A stretch of DNA of 64,000 bases from Sipunculus nudus (GCA_026874595.1 CM049321.1:4891479-4955478); one strand, 5' to 3'. Shown: positions 43,301 to 58,300, counted from the stretch's first letter. The notes: a model not told the origin generated them from the letters alone. Program-made: numbers and translations.

Positions 43301-46300
43301 ACCTACAAATACACAGTTTACTGCGACTATCTCCAGGTCTAACCTCCCGGCATACTTACACCTGTTGATGTCTAGGGCTGGTATTGCAGACTGTAGCTCC
43401 TCTAGTGGGCCACTCAGTAACCGCAGGTTGGTGATGTGCGTATTCATGGCTTTATGAAGTTCCACATTTGACTGGCCCGCCTTCTCTAACCCTTCTTGAT
43501 ATTTCTTACATTCTTTCTTCAGTTCTGTTAAGATTGTATTGGGGGATCTCTTGCCAAAAGCAACCTAAAAATATACAATTTATTGGCATTTTCCAGTTGA
43601 GAGAAAGAAAGAAATATTTTATTTGACATAAAAGTAAAGTATCCATACAAAATATAGTCAATCTGTCAATATTTTTGTTATTATAATGTCTGGAGACTGT
43701 TGTTAAGGATTTTAATACGATGACACCACAGCCATCTGTGACAAATGAAGAAAGAAATAGTACATAAATATGGAGGTTAAGTGATTATATATTTCTAAAT
43801 ATTTGAGACTTAGATTTAATGAGAAAATTGGTTAAAATTTTACACCTTGAGTTACTGAAATAAGTTTTTTATTGATTTTAAAAAAATTTTTTTTGCTTAG
43901 AATAAATTTTATTACAAATGTAGCAGTTTATATGGAGGCATTTGTCTTTAAATGAATTTATAAATGTTGTTTGAAGTAGCAAATCAAACCTTGGAAGACT
44001 ATGAGTGAAGATTTTGTTTTTTGGACAATGATTTGGTTGGTCTCATTCATGACTTTTGGTGTTATGTTTTTCAGACATTTGTCTAATGTTGAGAAATGTA
44101 GCATAACAAGGTAGATTTATATTCAAAATAAAGATCTTATATGGTCCTAAATCATGAGAATCACTTAAATAAGGCATGAACATCTTACTGCAGCTTTAAA
44201 TTTCATGTTTTAATAATCTCCAAACAATATTATAACCTATGGAGAGTACAGCCATTATAATTGATTATATAAATATATATGTGTGCAAAATCATCACAAT
44301 TGGATGTGGACTGAAGGGAAAATAAAACAAATGGAAATGGTTATGTATTACTGGCAGATAATTGGATAATTTAAAAAAGTATCATATATAGATATCGTTT
44401 ATTATAAACAAGGGACCCATGGGTCACGGCGCTCAGCTGATCGTGATTGGACTATAAATGTTTCTCCACTGTGATACTATATCGAGTCGATAAAGCTTAT
44501 GAATATCATATACATGTTGGGCTATTATAAAGGAATGTTATGTAATATGTGAGTAAATGATAAATGAAATTACCTGACTGATGGATTAATAGAGTCAAAT
44601 AAAGTGGTTTATTTTTTATTTATTTAGGAGGGGTTGAAAATTGTGATATATTTGAGCAAATATGAATGCAATGACAGCAGTAATAAGCAGTAGTAGAATG
44701 ATGATAAGGTTATTTGTTGAAGGATCTAAAGTGTATGGTAGTCTGCAAGCATTCAATTTGACAGATATGATGTTATGAATAACTGTGCTGATGAAGTGAT
44801 TTATGAATATGTGACTGTATGACACAATATCTCTTTAGTCTTGACAAGGTACATTATTGTGATGCCCACTATGTCTACATATTACACAATATTGACATAA
44901 TTTCTGGCATGTACATAGGTACCTATGGACGAATAGTTATACAAAATATTAAAGTATGAATATATCTGATTCGTCTTGTTCTTGCTTACTGAGGCTGACT
45001 TTGGGATTGGGTTCGGAGAAGGGAAAAGTGAGGGCAGCACGAAGGTGGATGTAGAAATATTCTATTGTAATGTTTTTCATTTATATAAGAATATGAAAAG
45101 CTAAGAGGAAAGGGGCCCTCCTACTTGGTTATAGTAAAGTTCTAAATATATGATTGCAAACTAATACTCTGACAAGACTGTCATGAAGAAAAACAGTAAA
45201 AGTTTTGAGATACTGTGTTGCATACGAAAATTTACAGATGGACAGGCAAGTGGACAGAATGGACTAATACCTTTATTTCACTTTCAAAAGAATAATGCAT
45301 TTAAGTTTATATATAATCCTATTTTTTTAAGCAGATCCACTTTTTCTATTAAGAAGTTTTTATCTGAATCATTTTTTTATTTACAGGTTTATAAATTTTT
45401 AATTAAAAAACCTGAAAATATAAGTTAAAATATTAGAATTGTTGCAAAAGTTGCAATCATTATATATACAGAGTAAAAAACATTGGGTCATATTATGCAT
45501 ACACATATATTTTATTATTTTTAAATCATAAATGTTTAAACTAATTTTAAAAGAAAATAATGCCACAACATGGCATCTACAAGAATATTCTCCACATTGG
45601 AGTTTTCAGGACATGCTTAATTTTATTCACCACAAGAAAATAAAAGTAAATTTGATAAAATAAAACATCTTTTCAAATAAAGTATACACACTGTTGGTTG
45701 AATGAGGGACAAACAATATCATTGTGCTAATTACTATCCCAGTTTTAATTAACTGCTGGAATTAATAGTCAATTTCACACCTGGTGAAGTTTTTACTCTT
45801 CTGAAGTAAGGAATTACTTATCTCATGAACATCCACACTTTCACAGCAATACACCACTTTGTGGACACAATTAAATGTACACTTTAATCATTGTAACCCT
45901 GGTGGTTCAATACAAAATCTTAAATGTAGCATGTCCAAGAATAAAATAAAATAATAACATTCATCTAGTTTATGCACCAGCTGGAGGGGGGATGAGTGCA
46001 GGGCAGAGGGGAAGCCTGCTAGTAGTGGCCAAGCTGGGCCAAGGTAAGCTGCCTGGGGTGGGTTACATAATGCAAGTGAAGGCTGTACTACTAGGTGGGC
46101 TAGATGTAAACAACACTTGACATGGTGTATGAAAACATGAATAAAAGCTATTCAATCCTATCAATTTCTTTTGAAAGTTCAGACTTTAAAAGATTAAATC
46201 CTTATGCATATATGCTGGGAAAATTAAATCAACAGTGCCAAAGTTGGACAAAATTTAAGGTATTGATTTTTTATTTATGCTAATAACTTGAAAAATTTGC

Positions 46301-49300
46301 AAAATTCAGATCTAATTTTGGGTAAACAATTGAATCTTGATTAAAATAAAGTTATATTCCTGAAAAAAAGTCTCTAGGTTCAGCAATTCTCATGTTAGGT
46401 GAGTAAATATATTTCCTGATTTTTTAAAAAATTGCATTATGTTTTGGCCCATAACTTCAAAATAATACCCAATACTGACCTAATTTTTGGTATGTTAATA
46501 GAAAATGTATAAAAGAATGTGAATACTAAATACGATCAAAAACAGATCAGTGGTTTTGATATTAGGCAGCCTTGAAGTGTAACAATGGCTTTTTTTATGG
46601 AAAACAGAGTTTTTTTTCCTTAATATCTCGAAGGAACAAAGTCCTAATGACCCAATTTTCATTATGGTAGGAGATTTTGGGGACATCTAAAATAATGTCA
46701 ACAGCCTGGGGAGCATAGAGATGTGCACTGAATGACCTACAGTCATCAAAGTGGACTGCTTGACAATGTAAGGGAATACAACAAGAGCCTCCAAAAAAAA
46801 TTCAATAACTAGCCTAATTTTGCAGCTTTTATTTTCAAATTTCAGATTTTAACAGATTAAATCCTTATGTATACATGGTGTGAAAATTAAATCCAGAGTA
46901 CTTACAGGAAAAAAACGTGCCATGGCCAAAGTTGGGCAAAATTTAAGGAACCAATTTTATATTTTTGCCAATATTTAAAAAAATTTAACAAATTTTGATC
47001 TAATTTTTGGTATGCAATAAAATTTTGATTAATTAAAGTTGTATTACTGGAAAAAAGTCCCTACCTTTAACACTTTTGGTCTTAAGTGACCAAATATCTT
47101 CCTGATTTTTTTACAAAGTCCATTATGTTTGGGCCCATAACTTTTTTAAATTATATAATACTGACTAAATATCTGGCATGTACATAGGAACTATATAGAG
47201 GAATATTTATGGTAAATATGAAGAAAACCGGATGAGTGGTTTTGATATTAGGCAGTCCTGAAGTGTGAAGTAGATTTCTAATAAAAAATTGAGGTTTTTC
47301 CTTAATACCTCAAAGGAACGAAGTCCTATTGACCCAATTTTTGGCATGGTAGGAGATTATGGGGACATCTAACTGTATGCCGAAATTCAGATTCGTAGGT
47401 CCAATGGTGTCGAAACGTGCCAGTCTTACAGATGGACGGACAGACAGACGGACGACGGACAATGGACCATGACTATAGCTCAGATGACTTATAGTCAGCT
47501 GAGCTAAAAATTTAGATTTAAGGATAATATACAAGATCTATTATTATTATTCATCACATCAATCCTTTTGTCTCTGCATTTCCCTAGACAATCAGGCCTC
47601 TTATTACAAAGCTTTTTTTATTATAATCACTCTCTTATGAATATCACTGCAATGCAAAATTTGAAAAGCAAACAAAAGTCAACCATATCATATGAATTAA
47701 CTTATAAAGGGAATGTCCATTTATGGTCAAAACCCCACTAAAAGCACTGCTCTATTACAAACATAGGCAGTCCCTTGATTAACTAGTGGCCAATGATGCT
47801 CAGCTGAATTCAAGGAATGTTTAACAATGAGCAAAATGACTGCAAGAGTGCTAAACAAATCATGAATTTTGTGAAGAGTCCTTAGAAATGTCTGGTTTAT
47901 GAGAACACTCTCCAAGACAGATTGACATGCCAAATATCAGACCAACACCTTGAACCACTCCTGAGATAAGAGCAATTTTCACTTAAACCACATGTATGGA
48001 TAAATGCCATGGGAAAACTATTGCAGATGGCACCACCAGTCTTGAGTACAAGATGGAGGAGTCAAAGATCTAAGGGTATGCACTAATTCAGGCCAATACA
48101 GCAAATCATTCCTGAGACAAGGGCATATATTTATTCTAAAAAACCCGGAAAGTATGTTGTGCCACCTGTCTGGTTTACAAGAAAACTTTCCAATATGGAA
48201 AAATACACATTAGAAAAATACACATGGTGCAACCAGTTTGCAGGAACTGGTGGAACACTCAATGATCAATATTCATCCAAAGAATCATGGTGATCAAGGC
48301 AGTAATTATTCAGATACTGAAGCTTTTGTATCAAATTTTTTATTATTCTGGTTGGTACTTTCAAGACCCACAGCTCAGAGAAATAGGTAACAGAGACCTA
48401 ATTTCATGTTTTCACAGAGACTTTTCAAGGACCTCCCTTGATGTAAAGTAAGAAGATACCAGGTCCAGCGGTTACAATTTGTGCCCTGCTGACAGATGAC
48501 AGCTTCTTTGAAAGTATCAAAACCAGAGAAAAAATTCGTAAAAATTAGAAAAAGTATAGGTGGCACGACCAGTTTGAAGGAACTGATGAAACACTTCATG
48601 ATCAATATTCATGCAAAAAATCATGGTGATCAATGCAGTAGTTACTCAGATACTTTAGCTTTTGTATCAAATCTTTGATTATTCTGGAGGGTACTAACAA
48701 GCTCCATAGCTGGGAGAATATGGGTAACAGAGAGCTAATTTCAGGTTTCCAAGGAGATTTTTCATGGACCTCCCTGGATGTCAAGTTTGAAGATTCCAGG
48801 TCCAGCGGTTACAATTTGTGCCCTGTTAACGGACGGCTTGACGACCGGACAGATGACAGACAAAGGGTGATCGCTATAGCTCAGATGACTTTCAGTCAGC
48901 TGAGCTAATAAAATCAAAGGTCTGTTTATCCTTTGATGTGGGCACTTCTGTATTACAGGCAATAACCCAGGCATAACCAGAGTTTGTATTTGGGAAGTTC
49001 TACTGTATTTATTTAACATCCACTTAAATTCAAATAATTCTAATACAGCTCAGCATACATCTCCACTGATTTACAAGATGACTAGAAGTTCCTATCCAAC
49101 TCACGTTTTTAACTCACTGAAACTGTGGGTCATCTTTCACTATAGAGCATCAAGGTAATACTTTCACCTTTAACGAGTGATATGTACCTACCTGGAAGTC
49201 TGCCTCTGTCTTCTCCTCCTCCTCTATCATCTCCATGATGTCAGACAGGTTACCTTCCACATCCATAGACACACCTGATAGAGCTGTAAATAATAAATAA

Positions 49301-52300
49301 TCATTTAGTCACAGGTAATGCTGATAATGCTGTAAATTTGATAAATTATCACTTAGTCACAGTTGATGCTGATAACCCTGTAAATAATAAATAATCCTGA
49401 GGTCACATGTAATGCTGATTATATATTTTATGATTACATATGGCAACATATAATAAGCAGTATAATAGAGCCTGTCTGAAAGACCACCTGTCTGGGAACA
49501 CCACCTGAATATATACTACAACCAACCTTGAGTGAATTAAATTTCAAAAGCATTCGTATTGGTTATAATATAATAAGACCACCAGTGATTTAAAATCACA
49601 TTTGGTCAGTCCCATGGGTGGTCTCATAACACAGGTTTCACTGTATTAATCATTCAGTTGTGACTGTAACAGCTTACACTGCATGGCTGCCACCAGGTCC
49701 TTGATGGCTGTAGGTCTGACGCTGATGGCTGCGCACTTCTCTAACAGCTCCTGGGGCAGTCTGGAGGGCTCCGGGTCCAGGGACTGGGGGTCCACGTGTA
49801 GTGATGACATGTACTGCCTGTAATATTCAGAGATTACTTTTTTTAATTTGTCCTGTAAAATGCACATCCTTGACCACCATCAGGAAATATTCCTGTTGTT
49901 TTTGGTCACCTCTGCCAAGGAGGTTATGTTACTGCCTGTGTACCTTGTTTATTGTATCTTTTTGCAGCATAAAGCGAATTCCACAGATATAGGTTTCATT
50001 CAAGCCCATAGTCTGATTGGTTAAATATAATAACAATCTTTTTTTAAATATTTTATTGAACAGCCTTCATTTTTTAATGCTATCTTTATTAAGTATATGT
50101 ACATCTGCAGATCCCATTCTGGTTTCGGGCTATAAGACAGGGCAGTATCTCATGCTTCCTCTCATTTTATATCCTGGTGTTAACCAGGCCCAGTGACTAC
50201 TGCACCTGTGGGCCCTTGTGGTGTAATCCTCCAAATTGTTGTAGTTTACGGTCAGTCACCACGGTGCCAATAAAGTTTGGTGATCTCTGACCTCATTAAA
50301 TATGTGTGAATTTTCCTGGAAATTGAACTTAGGCAAGATATTTTATTGATTAAGAAATTTATCTTCTGTCAGGAATGTCATAAACTGAAAATATTACAAT
50401 ACTGCTTTCATTTTATTACACAAACCTTAAGAAGAAATACCTTAATAACCAGATAGGCTTTGAATTAAAATGTTTCTATTTTTACAGCATTACGCATTAC
50501 TTATGTCCATTACACATGTTAGAAATGTAAATAAACAGCTGTAAAGTAAAACTTACGAAAGTTCCTGGTCTTTCTCATCCACTGCATTACCAACTTCTCT
50601 CAGTAATTTTGCCTTCTCTTCACTACAAATGCAAAATTTTGTATTCCAATGAGATTCAAAGGTATAATATATAAATAAATATATGTATACATAGATATGA
50701 ACATAAATATATTATATTTTATATTATTTATAATATATATATATATATATGTACATTTTTTAATATTTTACACACACATTTTTATATTAAAAGAGTCAAA
50801 TACTATGCATTATTTTTTAAGGCTTGATCTGAACAGTAATATAAAAAAAAATAATTTTATGATATATATATATATTTATATATAAAAGTATTGATATTTT
50901 GATATATTAACAAAAACAATATATGTAGGACAATAAAACACAGGTGCTCAGGATTATTTTTAATAATTATCATAATTACATTTATAATACGTTTACAAAT
51001 ATTTTACCTGTACACAGATGAGGCTTCATGTGCTTCCATGGGAACCAGTCTCTGAAAGATGTCTTGGCCGGATATTTCTGGGTCATTGTGGTTAAATGGA
51101 ATGCCTTTGACTAGTGCTGCACCTGGAGGTGAAACATTGAAACATTTTCATTACCTAAATGTTCTTGTTTTCCTCTCTAATCAAATAATCATAAGAGAAT
51201 ATTAGACAGTGGCAGTCATGAGGAAAATGTTTAACAGCCAGAATATGGGCAGTGAACAAGTGACTACAGGTATATATGCAAAAATAAAACAGGCATCGAT
51301 AAAGTGAGGCATGGAATCTCTCCTAACATGACAGCCCTCTAAATCTGTGGAATCAGAGATGCCCAACTATCCCAAGATGCATGGTAAGATGAAACTAACA
51401 AAAATTATTGTAGGTGGCAACACCAGTCATGTACAAGAGAATGCCATCCTAGATCTATGGACATGCAACATTTCAGGCTGATTGGTCAAACCACTTGTGA
51501 TATAAATAGATAAACATATTCAATGAATACATGAGTGTATGTGGCACCACCAGTCTTGTGTATGAGAAATTTACCCTTAAGATGGACCTTCATGCACAAT
51601 TTCGGGCCAATACACCAAACCAATCCTGAGATATGTATGATTTTCACCCAAAACAGATGTAGAGATGGACATCATGCAAAAATGATTGTAGGTAGGGCCA
51701 CCATTCTTGTATACATGATACAGCAGCCAAGGTCTATAAACATGCAAAATTCCAGGCTGATACATCAAACCTCTCCAGAGATAAATGCATAATGTATTCT
51801 ACAAATACATGATTGTAGGTGGGGCCACTAAACTCACATACAAGAAATCTACCCAAGATGAATGAACATACAAAATTTTAGGTCAATAACCAAAACTACT
51901 CCTGAGATAAGGACATCAATATATTCCAGAAAAATGGAATGGTAGGTGGCACCACCTGTATAGTCCATGACAAAGCTATCCAAGACGCATAAAAATGCAA
52001 ACTTTCAGACTGATACATCCACCCATTTTGTTGATTTGCATTACTGTAGTCCAGGGCCAAAAACTGGTTGTCTTATGGGGAGTGGTCATGATAACTGGGT
52101 GGGCATCAAATGAGATTTCAGTGTATATGTTTTTACTATTTGAATATTTTTGCATTTGTTAAAGAAAATTTAGACACACTGCATCTTTGGAATTTGTTTT
52201 CTGATATATTAGCAATATCGTATAACTGATAAGCAGAATATAACCTGTAAAAGCATGACTGACCTTTGACCTCTGGAAGTGTGTCAAGTGCAGGCACTTT

Positions 52301-55300
52301 CTCATGATAGATAAAATCATTATCTTTTTTCGCTGCAGTCAGTCTGAAAGATGATCATACAAATGTATATATCTGAAAGATGATTATATCAATTTATACA
52401 CCTAATGGCTTCCATTATGATCAAACAGGATCAAGTTACAAAAATCTAGTACAGAACATAGCAGTGTTGAAGTCAAGTCCACGATGCCGTTTGTATCCAA
52501 GTTTAAGTGCAGGTCTGAGTATATGCCAGCCATGGAGTCATTTAACTTCAAGTCCAAGTTTATGTTCTTTAAGTTTTTTTTAAAATTTGTCAGAGTCCAA
52601 GTTTTGTTTATTTTGAGTTCAGCAGCTCTCAAATTTCTTTTAAAACGTAGCTGTCTTTTTTCATATACTTTAACTTGAGGTGTATCAATTATTTAAATAA
52701 ATTTTTTTATTATCATGAGGTGAGTCAATTAATCGATTATACTGATGACTGGTCGCTTCTTTCAAAATCGGTTAAACTGATTGCGTTTATGTATTATCAA
52801 TCATAAACAATTCTGTAATCACATCCAAGAAGTCATATTATCCTGATAAAATATTTTTATTCCGTAAGAGATATTAGAAAGAAGGGGCACAAAACAGCAA
52901 ACAGCATTAAAACTTAACCCTGTGCAATGAATAAGTTTCAACCACCCGGCTATTGCCTTGTCCTTTCAGGGTGATGTAAATGTTAGACTGAAATTACTCA
53001 GTCAATATTTTAGGTAGAATTCTATACAACATATTTCATGGTAAAATAGATGGTACATAAAATAATCGATTAATAATCAATTGTCAGCCATTTTTCCCCT
53101 TCAATCATTGATTATGGATTTATAACTGATTTCTACCACTAATAATCATATAGTCTAAAGAATACAGATACAACATGCATACTTACTTAACATCAAATAC
53201 TCTAAAGAATATAGATAGGGACATACTTTACATTTAACAACGAACTCTAAAGAATACAAACCTATATCCTTACTTAACATGTAATCATATACTCTAAGGA
53301 ATACAGATAAGACATACTTAACATATAAAAATATACTCTAAAGAATACAGATACAAACATTTATACTTACTTTACATAAAATCATACACAGATATACAGA
53401 TTCAACATACTTTACATATTACCATATACTCTAAAGAATATTGACACAATGTATTTTACAAATTATCATACACTCTAAAGAACACAGACACAGACATACT
53501 TACTTGCCACCCACAACATCACTGGTGAATTTGAGGGCTTCCTCCACTTCCTCATCGTCACCCTGTTGCAAGCAAAAAGAAACAAATATTGGTAAATGAA
53601 AAATCAGGGTAGGGGGTTTACTCTAATAGTTGGTCTCATCTGACTTTACACCTTGCCTTCCTGTTCATTCTTGTAGCTTTTCTTGGCTCCCTGGAAAGCA
53701 AACAAACAAGGGCACCGCAAGGGACCTTAGACCCTCCAACCTTGAACACAATACGGTTCTTCATCCATGGGTGGGCAAGTCATATGTAAAAGACGAAAGG
53801 TTCAGATCAAATGGATTGGCTTAAAATGGGTCCACAAGCGTTTTCAAGAAGCCTTGACCTAGGACCCTGTGACCTCAAAATGTATAGGGTTCTTCATCCA
53901 TGTGTGGGTGAGCCATATATGAAAGATGAAAAGTTAAGGTGAAAAGGTTTGGCTTAAAATCAATCCACATGGCAATCCCGGACTGACTGACAGAATGATG
54001 GACGGAAAGAAGGACCCACAAATGGAGGCGTTACTATATCCTCTCCTGCAACTTCGTTGTGAGGGGATAATAAGCAACACTGAGCACTAGGTTGTTTGTT
54101 CTATATTTGCCTGCCAGTCATGAGCAGTACCCATTCACTCCTGGGTGAAGAGAGCACACACTTGTGGTAAAGACTTTGGCTAGGAGTCTTAGCAGGAAAA
54201 GAGATGAGATCTGGACGCAACAACCCACAACCTTTTGGTCACAATCAGGCGCACTATCCATAATGCCACCAAACTCCACAGATAAGTGTATACAGACGTG
54301 CCTTGACAATCCGGACTTTAATAATCCGGAAACCTTGCAATCCGACGTTTTTTAGTAAAACACGAATGGATCCCATAGAAATTAGCCTTGACAAACTGAC
54401 AGCCTTGGATTCCGACTCCGACATAACTTTTCCCGACACAAACAAGCATACTGACATGCAGACGTGCCTTGACAATCCGACCTGAAACCCATTCCCTTTG
54501 ATGTCAGTTGTCAGCCCAGGTGGCACGCGCGGCCCCGTGGCTGATGATGCCTAGCCCAGCTAATTAACTACGGATGGGAAAACAAACATCGCTGGCCTCC
54601 CGGTATTGTCACCTGACCGCACTAATTACATTATTGTATCACTTTGATGGTAACAACCGTTGTCCCCACATAAACATAGTGACATTTTGTTTGGTTCTTT
54701 AAAGATCTTTAATGTCTAAGAAATTAAAGTACGGAGTGACATGTTTTGACACCTGAGCTGTTTCCGTGTTTCCGTGTGAGCACACCTGTATCTTATATAA
54801 ACTGAACAAATATTGAAACCATCATTCATACAGTCAGATCGCTACTACTCAGTTCTCTGCTGTACTGAATCACGCTTTTGCTGTCGATATTGTCAGATAT
54901 TTACACATAAGTTCACTGTAATACTCACGCACCTACATGTGCGATCATGTAGAGACCAGCGAAAAGAAAACGTACAGAGATCACAGTTGCAGTTAAGAAG
55001 GCTCTATGTCAGTATAAGAAAGACAACCCTAGATGCTCCCAAGAGAATGCAGAGGAAACGTATTCTGTGAGAATTGGACGTTCCAATATCTCGGACATCC
55101 TCAAGCAGAGTGAAAGGTGGTTAGCCTGTAAAACAGTCACCAGCGCCGTACAGAAATCGACACGGATAACACAGCCGAAACACGTCAAGTTTGAGGATGC
55201 CTTATTCTTGTGGTTCACCAATGCTACTGCCCATAACATCGCTATAAGCGAAGACATCCTGATCTTGAAAGCCAAAGAAATCGGCAACTCGCTTGACATC

Positions 55301-58300
55301 ACAGACCTAGTATACTCCCGTGGATGGTTGTGGAACTTTAAGAAACGGCGAGGGATATCACTGCGAGAGAAACACGGAGAGTCATCCAGCGCAGATTTGA
55401 CAGCTGCAGCCGATGCCCGCGTAAAGATGAGAGCCATACTGAAAGATTACGAGTTGAAGGACATCTTCAGCTTTGATGAAACGGGACTGTTTTACCGTCT
55501 GGAACCAAACAAGACCCTAGCTAGCGGACCGGTAAAGGGAACGAAACGATGCAGGGACAGAATATCAGTTGGCTTATGCGCGAACGCTGACGGCAGTGAG
55601 AAGTGGATGCCTGTCATTATCCACAAGTCAAAGAATCCGCGATGCTTCAGCGGCTTCAACCCAAAGATCTTTGTGGACTACTACTCAAACAAGAAGGCGT
55701 GGATGACAGCTGTTATCTTTCAAGAAATTTTGGAGAAGCTTGAGAGGAAAATGCGCCTACAGAAAAGAAAGATCATCCTCCTTGTGGATAATGCCCCTAG
55801 TCATAGTGTGGCTAATCTGGATTTACGTTACGTGCGCGTCGAGTTCCTGCCACCAAACTCAACGTCGGAGGTACAGCCCATGGATGCGGGGGTGATAAGA
55901 AACTTCAAGGTACATTACAAGCGTTACTTGCTGAAACAGTACGTCCAGAACTTCGATTAGAATGGATCAGTGGAGCGCATTAATGTAAAGGATGCGATTT
56001 ACTTCGTCCGTGACGCTTGGAACGATGTAAAACAGTCAACGATCGCCAACTGCTGGCGGCATACTGGGATTTTAGCAGGCGACACTGAAGTGTCCAGTGA
56101 AAACACAAAAACCCCGCCGGGCGGAAAGTGAACTTGGTGACCTCATACGAGCACTCCCACTAGCTGATCATGTGACCGCGGAAGAATATGTATCCTGGGA
56201 TGGCGCAGAACCAACGGAGGCCATGTTATCAACGCCTGATATCGTCTCACTGGTCAGCTGCACATCGACAGATGGAGGTGACAGCAAGTCGGATGAGGAT
56301 AGTGAACCCCCAGAGCAAGTACCCGCAAAAGGAGCCAAAGCTGGCATTGAGTCGGGGCTCCGTTACATGGAACAGGAAGGCTTCTCAGCCGAGGATATTG
56401 ACGCTATACGCGGAGTGTTACGGAAGGTAAAGGAACACAGCATGAAGAGAGCTCGCTACCTGACGGACTTGTTTTCCTTTTTTTTAAACGTAGATAGACA
56501 CACCTTGCATTTTATTTTGTTTACAGGGATGCATGGATACCAGATAGACTCTTTTACCTTCCGAAGTATGTGAATAAACACATCATGCATGTATTGTTCA
56601 TGGGTTATATGGATACCAGAGTCAGAGAGACTTGTTGTTTTTCAAGTGTAAATAAAACATCATGATTATTCATGGATGTATCCTATTTGTATGCCTCCTT
56701 TTTGTATGTAATAAAAGAGTATTGTATACCATATTTCTGTTTATTTGCTTTTTAATGATCATAATAAATATTATAGTCCCAGTTACATCTGTTTCCGACA
56801 GTAGCCAACCCCCCCCCCCCCCCATCTCCCGTTTGACACTTTGACGTCCGTGATTTAACAAACCGACAGCCTTGTAATCCGACATAAATATCACATTCAC
56901 AATTGGTGTCGGATTATCAAGGCACGTCTGTATTTGGAAGGATAACCATTAAGGATGTAACAAATCTAATGATACATTCTCATGATACAATAAGTACCAC
57001 AACACAGTGCTTTTGAAATAATAGATCATACGATACATTTAAAATATATTAGATTTTAGATTCAGTGCCAAATTCCCCCTTGTATATATAGAAATGTAAA
57101 TAACCTGACTTTCTTAAAGTTTATTTTCAAAATGTTAAAAACTCTGACTTCTTAAATGGCACCGAAAGACTATTTGGAAAGTCCGACATCACTTCCCATT
57201 GGATAATCCAATATCAAATATCATCAATGTATCGATATGGGTACCTCCAATGATAAGGATATACCGTTAAATCTCCACTTAAAACCCCACTTCCGATTAA
57301 AACCGTACCCAGACTTCGCCGACATTCCAGGTGAGACACTGCGAGGGGCTCAAATACTAAAAACCCCTTAAAACCGCACCAACTTTCGCTACGGAATGAT
57401 TTGACAAAAGACACAATCAAGCTATCATCTAGAAATGAACACGCGTAAATGCGGCTCGGCCATTCCTGTCCACTTTAAAATTCCTTGGGCATTTTATTTA
57501 AACACATCATAAGACTTTTTTTGCAGGGTTACTCAAGCATGAAGTTTGGGAAGACGCAAGGGCCGGTGAACCTCTGCCTGTTTATACAGATTTTATATTC
57601 CGTGCCGTATTCTTGTTTGCTACTGATTTGTCATTATATTTTGGAAAAAATATTTTGCTTATCCATTTCAAGTCACTGTATATTTTAATTCTAAAAGTAA
57701 TATTTTGAAATCTTAATTTTTGATGAAAATTCTATTTTCTGGAATTACTGGGAAGATTCAAATCATTTTCATACTTGTTACTTCGGTATTATTATCGTCA
57801 CATCGTACGTTGACATCGCTCCATGTTACAATTTGCTGGTTCGTTTGAAAACATCTCTGGTCACCTTAACTAAATATCAAAGTAACTGAAGTTACCTTGT
57901 CGAGATACGCGCGTATAGGAAACATGACGCTTGAAAACGAGTGATTTTAAGGAAAAATTAAAGTGGCCAGTCGGGGTAAGCAAGTTTTTTTCCTGAAGAA
58001 AGTTTCCGTGTGGGGAGCCATTTTGTCAAGGCAGTGTTCGCGCAAGGCACGCTGGGATGAAATAGGTGGCTGTTCTGTTTACCACCCACCGCGTACAGCC
58101 GTTCAAAATATTCTTAGCAGAATACCGGGGCGTTTCAGCACATGGCGGCACTCAAACTTGATTTTAAAACGATCGTCTGCCATTGTGTGACTCTTCGTGA
58201 TGTCAGCTTTTAATTTACTTTACGTTTTAAACAAATAATCATTCCTAAATAATGCCGCAAATGGGTTTATAGTAGGCTTTTATTTCAATTTTGCTTGACC

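Noticed and set aside
57963-58190. Plus-strand ORF of 75 residues
   Set aside because: Inside the element 57264-59313, with no domain and no coding support.
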